Positions 57,243 through 64,000 of a stretch of 64,000 bases of DNA are shown here, one piece after another; the stretch's first letter is position 1; each line of letters starts with the position of its first letter. Position numbers and translations under genes: made by a program. The notes beneath the pieces are model-generated. The model was given only the letters and a program-made list of their open reading frames with translations. It was not told the origin of the DNA and ran no database searches. Origin of the DNA: Variovorax atrisoli 110B (GTDB taxonomy: Bacteria; Pseudomonadota; Gammaproteobacteria; Burkholderiales; Burkholderiaceae_C); the NCBI RefSeq assembly GCF_000382045.1, contig NZ_KB907451.1, forward strand, positions 372,001 to 436,000, written 5' to 3'.

Positions 57243-58568
57243 ATGACTTCCTCGACCCTCCAGGCCGGCGCCATGTCGCCCGCCGCCGCCGACGCCGCGC
57301 TCGAAAAGCGCGCCTATTCCAAGGTGTTCTGGCGCCTCGTGCCCTTCCTGATGCTCTGCTACGTGATCGCGTACCTCGACCGCGTGAACGTCGGCTTCGC
57401 CAAGCTGCAGATGGGCCAGGACCTGGGCTTCAGCGAAACCGTGTTCGGCCTGGGCGCCGGCATCTTCTTCCTGGGCTACTTCCTGTTCGAGGTGCCGAGC
57501 AACCTGCTGCTCAACCGCGTGGGCGCGCGCATCTGGATCGCGCGGATCATGATCACCTGGGGCCTGCTCTCGGCCTGCTTCATGTTCGTGAAGACGCCCA
57601 CCAGCTTCTACATCCTGCGCTTCCTGCTCGGGCTGGCCGAGGCGGGCTTCTATCCGGGCGTGATCCTCTATCTCACGCACTGGTACCCGGCGCACCGGCG
57701 CGCGCGGATCATCGCGGTGTTCATGTCGGCGATTCCCGTGGCGGGCATCTTCGGCAACCCGCTGTCGGGCTGGATCATGGACAGCTTCCACGGCGTGTCG
57801 GCCATGAGCGGCTGGCAGTGGATGTTCCTCATCGAGGCCATCCCCGCCGTGCTGATCGGCCTGATGGTGCTCTTCTACCTGGACAACGGCATCGCCCAGG
57901 CGCGCTGGCTGAACGCCGAGGAAAAGGCGCTGCTGCAGCGCGAGGTGGCGAGCGACGCCGTCCACGGCGCCAAGGGCCCGCACTCGGTGGCCGGCGTGTT
58001 CCGCGATGCGCGCATCTGGTGGATGGCCTTCATCTACTTCGCGTTCGTGATGGGCCAGTACGCGCTGACCTTCTGGCTGCCGACGCTGGTCAAGGCCACC
58101 GGCGTGCAGGGCAACCTGAACATCGGCCTGCTCAGCGCCATTCCCTTCCTCTGCGCCATCGTCGCGATGAACCTCTTCGGCCGCAGCGCCGACCGGCGCC
58201 AGGAGCGCCGCTGGCACCTGATCGTGCCGGCCATGATGGGCGCCGTGGGCTTCACCGTCGCCGCCTCGTATACGCAGAATACCGCTGTGTCGCTGGCGTT
58301 CCTCTCGCTCGCCGCCGCCGGCGTGCTGACCTGCGCGCCGCTCTTCTGGTCGCTGCCCACCGCCTTCCTGACGGGCACGGCGGCCGCCGCGGGCATCGCC
58401 GCCATCAACTCGGTGGGCAACCTCGCGGGCTTCGTGAGCCCCTACCTCATCGGCTACCTGAAGGACCTCACGGGCAGCACGCAGATCGGCATGTACGTGC
58501 TGGCCGGCGCGCTGGTGCTCGGCGCCATCGCCGTGTGGTTCACGCCCAAGCAACTCGTCAACCGCTAG
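57243..58568 (+). CDS. MFS transporter, anion:cation symporter family (tetronate uptake)
   Basis: Membrane transporter of 441 residues with twelve predicted helices. The ACS-family pattern is present: LCYVIAYLDRVNVGFAKLQM in helix 1, FEVPSNLLLNRVGARIWIAR between helices 2 and 3, and LRFLLGLAEAGFYPGVILYL in helix 4. Relatives carry tartrate, galactonate, phthalate and other sugar acids. Its place before ltnD, denD and the otn genes suggests uptake of threonate or erythronate. A copy of the repeat element follows its stop. Confidence 0.9.
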   Translation: MTSSTLQAGAMSPAAADAALEKRAYSKVFWRLVPFLMLCYVIAYLDRVNVGFAKLQMGQDLGFSETVFGLGAGIFFLGYFLFEVPSNLLLNRVGARIWIARIMITWGLLSACFMFVKTPTSFYILRFLLGLAEAGFYPGVILYLTHWYPAHRRARIIAVFMSAIPVAGIFGNPLSGWIMDSFHGVSAMSGWQWMFLIEAIPAVLIGLMVLFYLDNGIAQARWLNAEEKALLQREVASDAVHGAKGPHSVAGVFRDARIWWMAFIYFAFVMGQYALTFWLPTLVKATGVQGNLNIGLLSAIPFLCAIVAMNLFGRSADRRQERRWHLIVPAMMGAVGFTVAASYTQNTAVSLAFLSLAAAGVLTCAPLFWSLPTAFLTGTAAAAGIAAINSVGNLAGFVSPYLIGYLKDLTGSTQIGMYVLAGALVLGAIAVWFTPKQLVNR

Positions 58569-58577
58569 ATGAAGTAC

Positions 58578-58663
58578 ACCCTCAGGCTTCGCGCACTGCG
58601 TGTCGCTGCGCCCACCCCCTCGCCGGGGGCGACACCCGCGGCCCGGCAAGGCCGGTTCCGCGG
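58578..58663 (+). repeat. post-stop-codon repeat element, copy H
   Basis: It starts 9 bases after the transporter stop and ends 62 bases before ltnD, inside the presumed tetronate operon. The central hairpin is CCCCC-TCGCC-GGGGG. Confidence 0.9.
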
Positions 58664-58725
58664 TGGTTCCCCAATGGGGCGCGTCGCACCGGGCGGCCGG
58701 CCTTGCAACTGAAGGAAGCAACGCA

Positions 58726-59673
58726 ATGAATCAAGAAAAGACTCCCGCCACCACCTCCGCCGCAACCCCCGTCGTCGGCCTCGTGGGCCTGGGCGCCATG
58801 GGCGCCGGCATGGCGCAGTCGCTGCGCCGCGCGGGCCATGCGCCGCATGTGTTCGACGTGCGCCGCGAGGCTGCCGAAGCCTTCGCGCGCGATGGCGGCA
58901 CGGCCTGCGCCACGCTGGCCGAGCTCGGCGCGCAGTGCGACATCGTGGTCAGCGTGGTGGTGAACGCCGCGCAGACCGAGTCGGTGCTGTTCGGCGACGG
59001 CACCTCGCCCGGCTGCGCGGCGTCGATGAAGCCCGGCAGCCTGTTCGTGATGTGCTCCACCGTCGATCCGAACTGGTCGGTGGCGCTCGAGGCGCGTCTC
59101 GAAAAGCTCGGCATCCTCTACCTCGACGCGCCCATCTCCGGCGGCGCCGCCAAGGCCGCGAGCGGCCAGATGACGATGATGACCGCCGGCACGCCCGCCG
59201 CCTACGAGCGCGCCGGTGCGGTGCTCGACGCCATGGCCGCCAAGGTCTACCGCCTGGGCGACAAGGCCGGAGCCGGCAGCAAGGTGAAGATCATCAACCA
59301 GCTGCTGGCCGGCGTGCACATCGCGGTGGCGGCCGAGGCCATGGCGCTGGGCCTGCGCGAGGGCGTGGACCCGGCGGCGCTGTACGAGGTCATCACCCAC
59401 AGCGCTGGCAACAGCTGGATGTTCGAGAACCGCATGGCGCACGTGCTCGCCGGCGACTACACGCCGCTGTCGGCCGTGGACATCTTCGTGAAGGACCTGG
59501 GCCTGGTGCTCGACGTGGCGCGCGCGAGCAAGTTTCCGCTGCCGCTGTCGTCCACCGCGCACCAGATGTTCATGCAGGCCTCGACCGCCGGCTATGCGCG
59601 CGAGGACGACAGCGCCGTCATCAAGATCTTCCCCGGCATCGAGGTGCCGGCGCCGAAGGGGAATGCGTCGTGA
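58726..59673 (+). CDS. ltnD: L-threonate dehydrogenase
   Basis: Beta-hydroxyacid dehydrogenase of 315 residues. It oxidises L-threonate to 2-oxo-tetronate with NAD+. The Rossmann motif GLVGLGAMGAGMAQSL is near residues 18-33. The substrate-binding DAPISGGAAKAASGQMTMM and the catalytic Lys region GAGSKVKIINQLLAGVHIAV with NSWMFENR follow. Members beside otnK/otnC/otnI are LtnD. The ATG at 58726 follows GAAGGAAG. Its stop overlaps the GTG start of the hydrolase gene. Confidence 0.9.
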   Translation: MNQEKTPATTSAATPVVGLVGLGAMGAGMAQSLRRAGHAPHVFDVRREAAEAFARDGGTACATLAELGAQCDIVVSVVVNAAQTESVLFGDGTSPGCAASMKPGSLFVMCSTVDPNWSVALEARLEKLGILYLDAPISGGAAKAASGQMTMMTAGTPAAYERAGAVLDAMAAKVYRLGDKAGAGSKVKIINQLLAGVHIAVAAEAMALGLREGVDPAALYEVITHSAGNSWMFENRMAHVLAGDYTPLSAVDIFVKDLGLVLDVARASKFPLPLSSTAHQMFMQASTAGYAREDDSAVIKIFPGIEVPAPKGNAS

Positions 59674-60566
59674 GCGAGCCGGCGCTCAAGTTCGTCGACA
59701 CGCCGCTGCTGCGCATCGGCTACGAGGAATGGAATCCCGCGGGCAAGGCCACCGCGGTGCTGGTGCACGGCTGGCCCGACAGCCCGCGCTGCTGGCACGG
59801 CGTGGCCGAGCGGCTCGTCGAAGCCGGCTGGCGCGTGCTGCTGCCCGCCCTGCGGGGCTTCGCGCCGACGACCTTCCTGCATGCCGACACGCCGCGCAGC
59901 GGACAGCTCTCGGCGCTGGGCCGCGACCTGCTCGACTTCATCGACGCGCTCGGCCTGCAGCAGCCCGCGCTGGTCGGCCACGACTGGGGCGCGCGTGCCG
60001 TGGCCAATGCCTGCGGGCTGCGGCCCGGCGCCGCCAGCGCGCTCGTGCTGATGTCGGTCGGCTACGGCACCAACGCGCCCGACCAGCCGATGCCGCTCGC
60101 GCAGGCGCGCAACTACTGGTACCACTGGTACATGGCCACGCCGCGCGGCGAACGCACGGTGCATGACGACCGCATCGCCTTCACGCGGATGATGTGGGAC
60201 ACCTGGGCGCCGGCCGGCTGGTACGAGCCTGCCGAGTTCGAGGCCACCGCCACCGCCTTCGAGGGCGACGACTGGGCGCGCGTGGTGGTGCATTCGTACC
60301 GCCATCGCTGGGGCCATGCGCCGGGCGACCCGCACTACGCGGCCGACGACGCCGCGCTCAACCCCGCGCCCGTGCTGCCGGTGCCCACGCTGGTGCTGCA
60401 CGGCGCGGCCGATTCCTGCAATCATCCCGACACCTCGGCCGGCAAGGAACGCTTCTTCAGCGGTCGCTACCGCCGCGAGCTGCTCGACGGCGTGGGCCAC
60501 TTCCCGCAGCGTGAGGCGCCGCAGGCTGTGGCCGACGCGCTGCTGCGCTTCCTGCCCGCGCTCTAG
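59670..60566 (+). CDS. alpha/beta hydrolase, epoxide-hydrolase-like
   Basis: Soluble hydrolase of 298 residues starting with GTG inside the ltnD stop (GTGA). The oxyanion motif HGWPDSPRCWHG and nucleophile motif GHDWGAR (Asp in place of Ser) place it with epoxide hydrolases and haloalkane dehalogenases. The acid may be in VLHGAADSC, and the His in GVGHFPQREAP. It is not a usual member of the threonate/erythronate set, so here it might open a lactone or an epoxide precursor; that is speculation. Translation is coupled to ltnD. Confidence 0.85.
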   Translation: MSEPALKFVDTPLLRIGYEEWNPAGKATAVLVHGWPDSPRCWHGVAERLVEAGWRVLLPALRGFAPTTFLHADTPRSGQLSALGRDLLDFIDALGLQQPALVGHDWGARAVANACGLRPGAASALVLMSVGYGTNAPDQPMPLAQARNYWYHWYMATPRGERTVHDDRIAFTRMMWDTWAPAGWYEPAEFEATATAFEGDDWARVVVHSYRHRWGHAPGDPHYAADDAALNPAPVLPVPTLVLHGAADSCNHPDTSAGKERFFSGRYRRELLDGVGHFPQREAPQAVADALLRFLPAL

Positions 60567-60591
60567 AACGAACACGAAAGACAAGACGACC

Positions 60592-61605
60592 ATGAACATC
60601 CTCATCACCGGCGGCTGCGGCTTCCTGGGCGCCCGCCTCGCACGCACGCTGCTCTCGGGCGGCAGCCTTGCACTGGCCGGGTCGGCCGCGCAGCCCGTCT
60701 CGCGCATCACCCTGGCCGACCGCGTGCCGCCGCCTGCCGACCTGGCGGCCGATGCGCGTGTGCAGTTCGTGCAGGGCGACCTGTTGGAGCAGCTCGCGAA
60801 CGGCGCGCTGCCCATCGCCGACACGCAGCTCGTCTTCCACCTGGCCGCCGCCGTGAGCGGCGAGTGCGAGGCCGACTTCGACCTCGGCATGCGCAGCAAC
60901 CTCGACGCCACGCGCGGCCTGCTCGAAGCGGCGCGGCGCGCGGGCCATGCGCCGGTGTTCGTGTTCTCCAGCTCGGTCGCGGTGTTCGGCGATTCGCCCG
61001 AGCAGCGACTGCCCGCCGTCATCGAGGACACCACGCTTCCGACGCCGCAGAACAGCTACGGCATCCAGAAGTTCATCGGCGAGCAGCTGGTGGCCGACTT
61101 CACGCGCAAGGGCTTCGTGCAGGGCCGCAACGTACGGCTGATGACCGTGTCCGTGCGCCCCGGCCGACCCAACGGCGCGGCCTCGAGCTTCCTGAGCGGC
61201 ATGCTGCGCGAGCCGCTGGCCGGCGAACGCGCACGCTGCCCCGTGTCGCCCGACACGCCCGTCGCGCTGGCCTCGCCCGGCAACACCGTCGCGGGCATCG
61301 TGCGCGCGGCCACCGCCAGCGCCGCCGAATGGGGCGCGCGCACGGCGGTCAACCTGCCGGCGCTGACCACCACCGTGCGCGAGATGGCGCAGGCGCTCGA
61401 ACGCATCGCGGGCAAGGAGGCCACCGGCCTGATCGACTGGGAGCCCGACGCCGCCATCGCGAAGATCGTGACCAGCTGGCCCAGCCGCATCCACGCCGCG
61501 CGCGCCGAGGCGCTGGGCCTGAAGTCCGACGCCAGCTTCGACGCGATCCTGCGCGACTACGTGCGCGAGAACGCGCAGGCCGTGAAGCTTGCGCTGAAGG
61601 ACTGA
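60592..61605 (+). CDS. denD: D-erythronate dehydrogenase
   Basis: NAD-dependent short-chain epimerase/dehydrogenase-family protein of 337 residues. The nucleotide motif ILITGGCGFLGARLARTL is at the N-terminus. SSSVAVFGDS and SYGIQKF (Tyr and Lys of YxxxK) are the catalytic region, and VRLMTVSVRPGRPNGAASSF is the family hallmark. In characterised clusters DenD oxidises D-erythronate at C2, feeding OtnI. It is 25 bases after the hydrolase and 5 bases before otnK. Confidence 0.9.
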   Translation: MNILITGGCGFLGARLARTLLSGGSLALAGSAAQPVSRITLADRVPPPADLAADARVQFVQGDLLEQLANGALPIADTQLVFHLAAAVSGECEADFDLGMRSNLDATRGLLEAARRAGHAPVFVFSSSVAVFGDSPEQRLPAVIEDTTLPTPQNSYGIQKFIGEQLVADFTRKGFVQGRNVRLMTVSVRPGRPNGAASSFLSGMLREPLAGERARCPVSPDTPVALASPGNTVAGIVRAATASAAEWGARTAVNLPALTTTVREMAQALERIAGKEATGLIDWEPDAAIAKIVTSWPSRIHAARAEALGLKSDASFDAILRDYVRENAQAVKLALKD

Positions 61606-61610
61606 ACGCC

Positions 61611-62882
61611 ATGTCCAAGCTCGTGCTCGGCTGCATCGCCGACGATTTCACCGGCGCCACCGACCTCGCCAACAACCTCGTGCGTGCCGGCATGCGCGTG
61701 GTGCAGGCCATCGGCGTGCCCGAAGGCCCGCTCGATGCCGACGTGGATGCGGTGGTGGTCGCGCTCAAGTCGCGCACCATCGCGCCGGCCGAGGCCATCG
61801 CGCAGTCGCTCGAAGCCTGGCGCTGGCTGCAGTCGCAGGGGGCGAAGCAGATCTACTTCAAGTACTGCTCCACCTTCGACAGCACGCCGCAAGGCAACAT
61901 CGGTCCCGTGGCCGAGGCGCTGATGGACGCGATGGGATGCGACTTCACCATCGCCACGCCCGCCTTCCCCGACAACAAGCGCACCGTGTTCAAGGGCTAC
62001 CTGTTCGCGGGCGACGTGCTGCTCAACGAGAGCGGCATGCAGAACCATCCGCTCACGCCGATGACCGACCCGAACCTCGTGCGCGTGCTGCAGGCGCAGT
62101 GCACGCGCAAGGTGGAGCTCGTCGACTACGCGGTGGTGGCGCGCGGTGCGGCCGCCATCGAGGAGCGCATCGCACAGCTCAAGGCCGAGGGCGTCTCCAT
62201 CGCCATCGTCGACGCGGTGTCGAACGACGACCTGCTGCGCATGGGCCCGGCGCTCGCGAAGATGCCGCTGGTCACCGCGGGCTCGGGCGTGGCCATCGGC
62301 CTGCCGGCCAACTTCGGCCTCGCGCCCTCGTCGCAGGCGAGCGAGCTGCCCAGGGCCGGCGGCAAGTCGGCGGTGGTCTCGGGCAGCTGCTCGCTGGCCA
62401 CCAACCGGCAGGTGCTCGATTTCATCCAGCGCGGCGGCGCGGCACTGGCCATCGATCCGCTGCGCATCGCGGCCGGCGTCGACGTCGCTGCCGAGGCGCT
62501 GGCGTGGGCCGCTCCGCTGATCGACAAGGGTCCCGTGCTCGTCTACTCGACCGCCGAGGCCGGCGCCGTGAAGTCGGTGCAGGGCCGCCTGGGCGTGGAA
62601 GAGGCCGGTGCGATGGTCGAGCGCACGATTGCCGCCATCGCGCGCGGCCTGGTCGAGCGCGGCGTGCACCGGCTGGTGGTGGCCGGCGGCGAGACCTCGG
62701 GCGCCTGCGTGCAGGCGCTGGGCATCGCGCAGATGCAGATCGGCCCGCAGATCGACCCAGGCGTGCCGTGGTGCCATGCGCGCTCCGAAGCCGCACCCGA
62801 GGCCGGCCTGCACATCGCGCTGAAGTCGGGCAACTTCGGCAGCGACGATTTCTTCACCAAGGCATTTACAGTGCTCGCATGA
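61611..62882 (+). CDS. otnK: 3-oxo-tetronate kinase
   Basis: DUF1537-family four-carbon acid sugar kinase of 423 residues. It begins LVLGCIADDFTGATDLANNL, the conserved substrate-binding start. YFKYCSTFDSTPQGNIGPV and TPAFPDNKRTVFKGYLF are N-terminal domain motifs, and SGSCSLATNRQV plus VVAGGETSGACVQALG mark the ATP-binding C-terminal domain. It phosphorylates 3-oxo-tetronate at O4. The stop overlaps the otnC ATG by 4 bases. Confidence 0.95.
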   Translation: MSKLVLGCIADDFTGATDLANNLVRAGMRVVQAIGVPEGPLDADVDAVVVALKSRTIAPAEAIAQSLEAWRWLQSQGAKQIYFKYCSTFDSTPQGNIGPVAEALMDAMGCDFTIATPAFPDNKRTVFKGYLFAGDVLLNESGMQNHPLTPMTDPNLVRVLQAQCTRKVELVDYAVVARGAAAIEERIAQLKAEGVSIAIVDAVSNDDLLRMGPALAKMPLVTAGSGVAIGLPANFGLAPSSQASELPRAGGKSAVVSGSCSLATNRQVLDFIQRGGAALAIDPLRIAAGVDVAAEALAWAAPLIDKGPVLVYSTAEAGAVKSVQGRLGVEEAGAMVERTIAAIARGLVERGVHRLVVAGGETSGACVQALGIAQMQIGPQIDPGVPWCHARSEAAPEAGLHIALKSGNFGSDDFFTKAFTVLA

Positions 62883-63562
62883 CCGAGAGCATGACTGCAG
62901 AGAACCAGGCCCGCGAGGAGATCTGCCGCGTCGGCCGCAGCCTGTTCGAGCGCGGCTATGTGCACGCCACGGCCGGCAACATCAGCGTGCGCCTGGACGA
63001 CGGCGGCTTCCTCATCACGCCCACCGACGCCTGCCTCGGCTTCCTCGACCCGGCGCGGCTCGCACGGCTCGACGCGCAGGGCCGGCAGACCGGCGGCGAC
63101 CGCGCCAGCAAGACCATCGCGCTGCACACGCGCATCTACGCTGCCGCGCGCGCGTTCGATGCGAACACCGCCTGCGTGATCCACACCCACAGCACGCACT
63201 GCGTGGCGCTCACGCTGCAGGCTCCCGGCGACGAACTGCTGCCCGCGCTCACGCCCTACTTCGTGATGAAGGTCGGCCATGTGCCGGTCATTGCGTACCA
63301 CCGGCCGGGCGCGCCCGAAGCGGCCGAGCAGGTGGCGCAGGCCATCGGGCGCTTCGGCGCCGCCGGCACGCCGATCCGCGCCGTGATGCTCGCGCGCCTG
63401 GGCCCCAACGTGTGGCACGACACGCCCGCCGCCGCCATGGCCGTCCTCGAGGAGCTCGAGGAAACCGCAAGACTCCAGCAGCTCGCCCAGGCCGCCAAGC
63501 CCGAGCCGCTCGATGCCGACCAGATCGATGAACTGCGCCGCACCTTCGGTGCGCGCTGGTAG
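62879..63562 (+). CDS. otnC: 3-oxo-tetronate 4-phosphate decarboxylase (class II aldolase family)
   Basis: Protein of 227 residues. The class II aldolase/adducin fold is shown by YVHATAGNISVRLDDGGFLI, TPTDACLGFLD and the zinc-binding VIHTHSTHCVALT (His-X-His), with Glu in the ELLPALTPYFVMK region and HDTPAAAMAVLEELEETA at the end. In the otn pathway it decarboxylates 3-oxo-tetronate 4-phosphate to dihydroxyacetone phosphate. ATG at 62879 overlaps the otnK stop. Confidence 0.93.
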   Translation: MTESMTAENQAREEICRVGRSLFERGYVHATAGNISVRLDDGGFLITPTDACLGFLDPARLARLDAQGRQTGGDRASKTIALHTRIYAAARAFDANTACVIHTHSTHCVALTLQAPGDELLPALTPYFVMKVGHVPVIAYHRPGAPEAAEQVAQAIGRFGAAGTPIRAVMLARLGPNVWHDTPAAAMAVLEELEETARLQQLAQAAKPEPLDADQIDELRRTFGARW

Positions 63563-63574
63563 TAAAAACACCCC

Positions 63575-64000
63575 ATGCCCCAATTCGCCGCCAACCTCTC
63601 GATGCTCTACCCGGAGCTCGCCTTCCTCGATCGCTTCGACGCCGCCGCGAAGGACGGCTTCAAGGCCGTGGAATACCTCTTCCCCTACGACTTCACCAAG
63701 GAAGAAATCGTCGCCAGGCTCGAGCACAACGGCCTGCAGCAGGTGCTGTTCAACGGCCCGCCGGGCGACTGGAACGGCGGCGAGCGCGGCTTGGCCTGCC
63801 TGCCGGGGCGCGAGGCCGAATTCCGCGAAGGCATCGCCAAGGCCATCGACTACGCCGTGGCGCTCGACTGCCCGCGCATCCACGTCATGGCCGGCCTCGT
63901 GCCCGCCGGACAGCAGCGCGACGCGCTGCAGCCCGTCTACATCGACAACCTGCGCTGGGCCGCTGCCGAGGCCGCCAAGGCAGGCCGCGACGTGCTGATC
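63575..64000 (+). CDS. otnI: 2-oxo-tetronate isomerase, 3' partial
   Basis: Hydroxypyruvate-isomerase-family protein, 142 residues seen before the window ends. It begins MPQFAANLSMLYPELAFLDR, then FKAVEYLFPYDFTKEEI and FNGPPGDWNGGERGLACLPG, the characteristic OtnI/Hyi motifs (Glu in VEYLFPY is a metal ligand). IHVMAGLVP follows. It converts 2-oxo-tetronate to 3-oxo-tetronate for OtnK. The start is 12 bases after otnC. Confidence 0.92.
   Translation, partial: MPQFAANLSMLYPELAFLDRFDAAAKDGFKAVEYLFPYDFTKEEIVARLEHNGLQQVLFNGPPGDWNGGERGLACLPGREAEFREGIAKAIDYAVALDCPRIHVMAGLVPAGQQRDALQPVYIDNLRWAAAEAAKAGRDVLI

Overview
The window is high-GC DNA with densely packed genes in both orientations. Protein families and gene order point to a beta-proteobacterium of the order Burkholderiales, family Comamonadaceae, most like Variovorax. 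That placement is inferred from recognised families (type IV pilus tip genes, ECF41 sigma factor, PhoX, tetronate catabolism), not from a database search. No rRNA, tRNA, CRISPR array or intact prophage was seen.

Bases 1-22,247 are a type IV pilus region. A CHASE2 adenylate cyclase (cut by the window start) and a metallo-beta-lactamase-fold cyclic-nucleotide phosphodiesterase precede the major pilin gene pilA, which has a good sigma-54 promoter and a terminator. About 1.2 kb of insertion-sequence debris follows. Two complete minor-pilin/tip-adhesin operons come next. The left one, on the minus strand, runs pilE-fimT-pilV-pilW-pilX-pilY1, and its PilY1 carries a PA14 domain. The right one, on the plus strand, runs fimT-pilV-pilW-pilX-pilY1-pilE, and its PilY1 keeps an intact calcium loop. 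A PglL/TfpO-type O-oligosaccharyltransferase gene lies between them. The layout suggests two alternative pilus-tip complexes with a pilin glycosylation enzyme.

Bases 22,279-36,497 are mostly housekeeping and stress genes: moaC, a BepA-like protease, a YvlD-like membrane protein, a TerC-family protein, two small Cys-rich proteins, yaeQ, purB, a glutathione transferase, a cyclopropane fatty acid synthase, a periplasmic glutathione peroxidase, a ferritin-like diiron protein, an ECF41 sigma factor with its carboxymuconolactone-decarboxylase-like partner, and rlpA. Bases 36,490-53,041 hold glnE, a YhdP-family protein, a nitrilase-family amidase, a DctS/DctR-like two-component system, two OmpA-type lipoproteins, a tiny membrane protein whose start codon overlaps that of divergent mltA, and a PhoX phosphatase.

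Bases 53,046-64,000 hold an Lrp/AsnC regulator divergent from a lone AceE-type 2-oxoacid dehydrogenase, with a near-consensus Lrp site between them. They are followed by a four-carbon sugar-acid (threonate/erythronate) catabolic cluster: FadR-type regulator, MFS transporter, ltnD, an alpha/beta hydrolase, denD, otnK, otnC and otnI (cut by the window end).

A repeated element of about 85 bp, with three small internal hairpins, occurs nine times between 27 kb and 59 kb. It is always in the same orientation relative to a flanking gene and, apart from tandem second copies, begins within about 10 bases of that gene's stop codon. This is the most unusual non-coding signal in the window.
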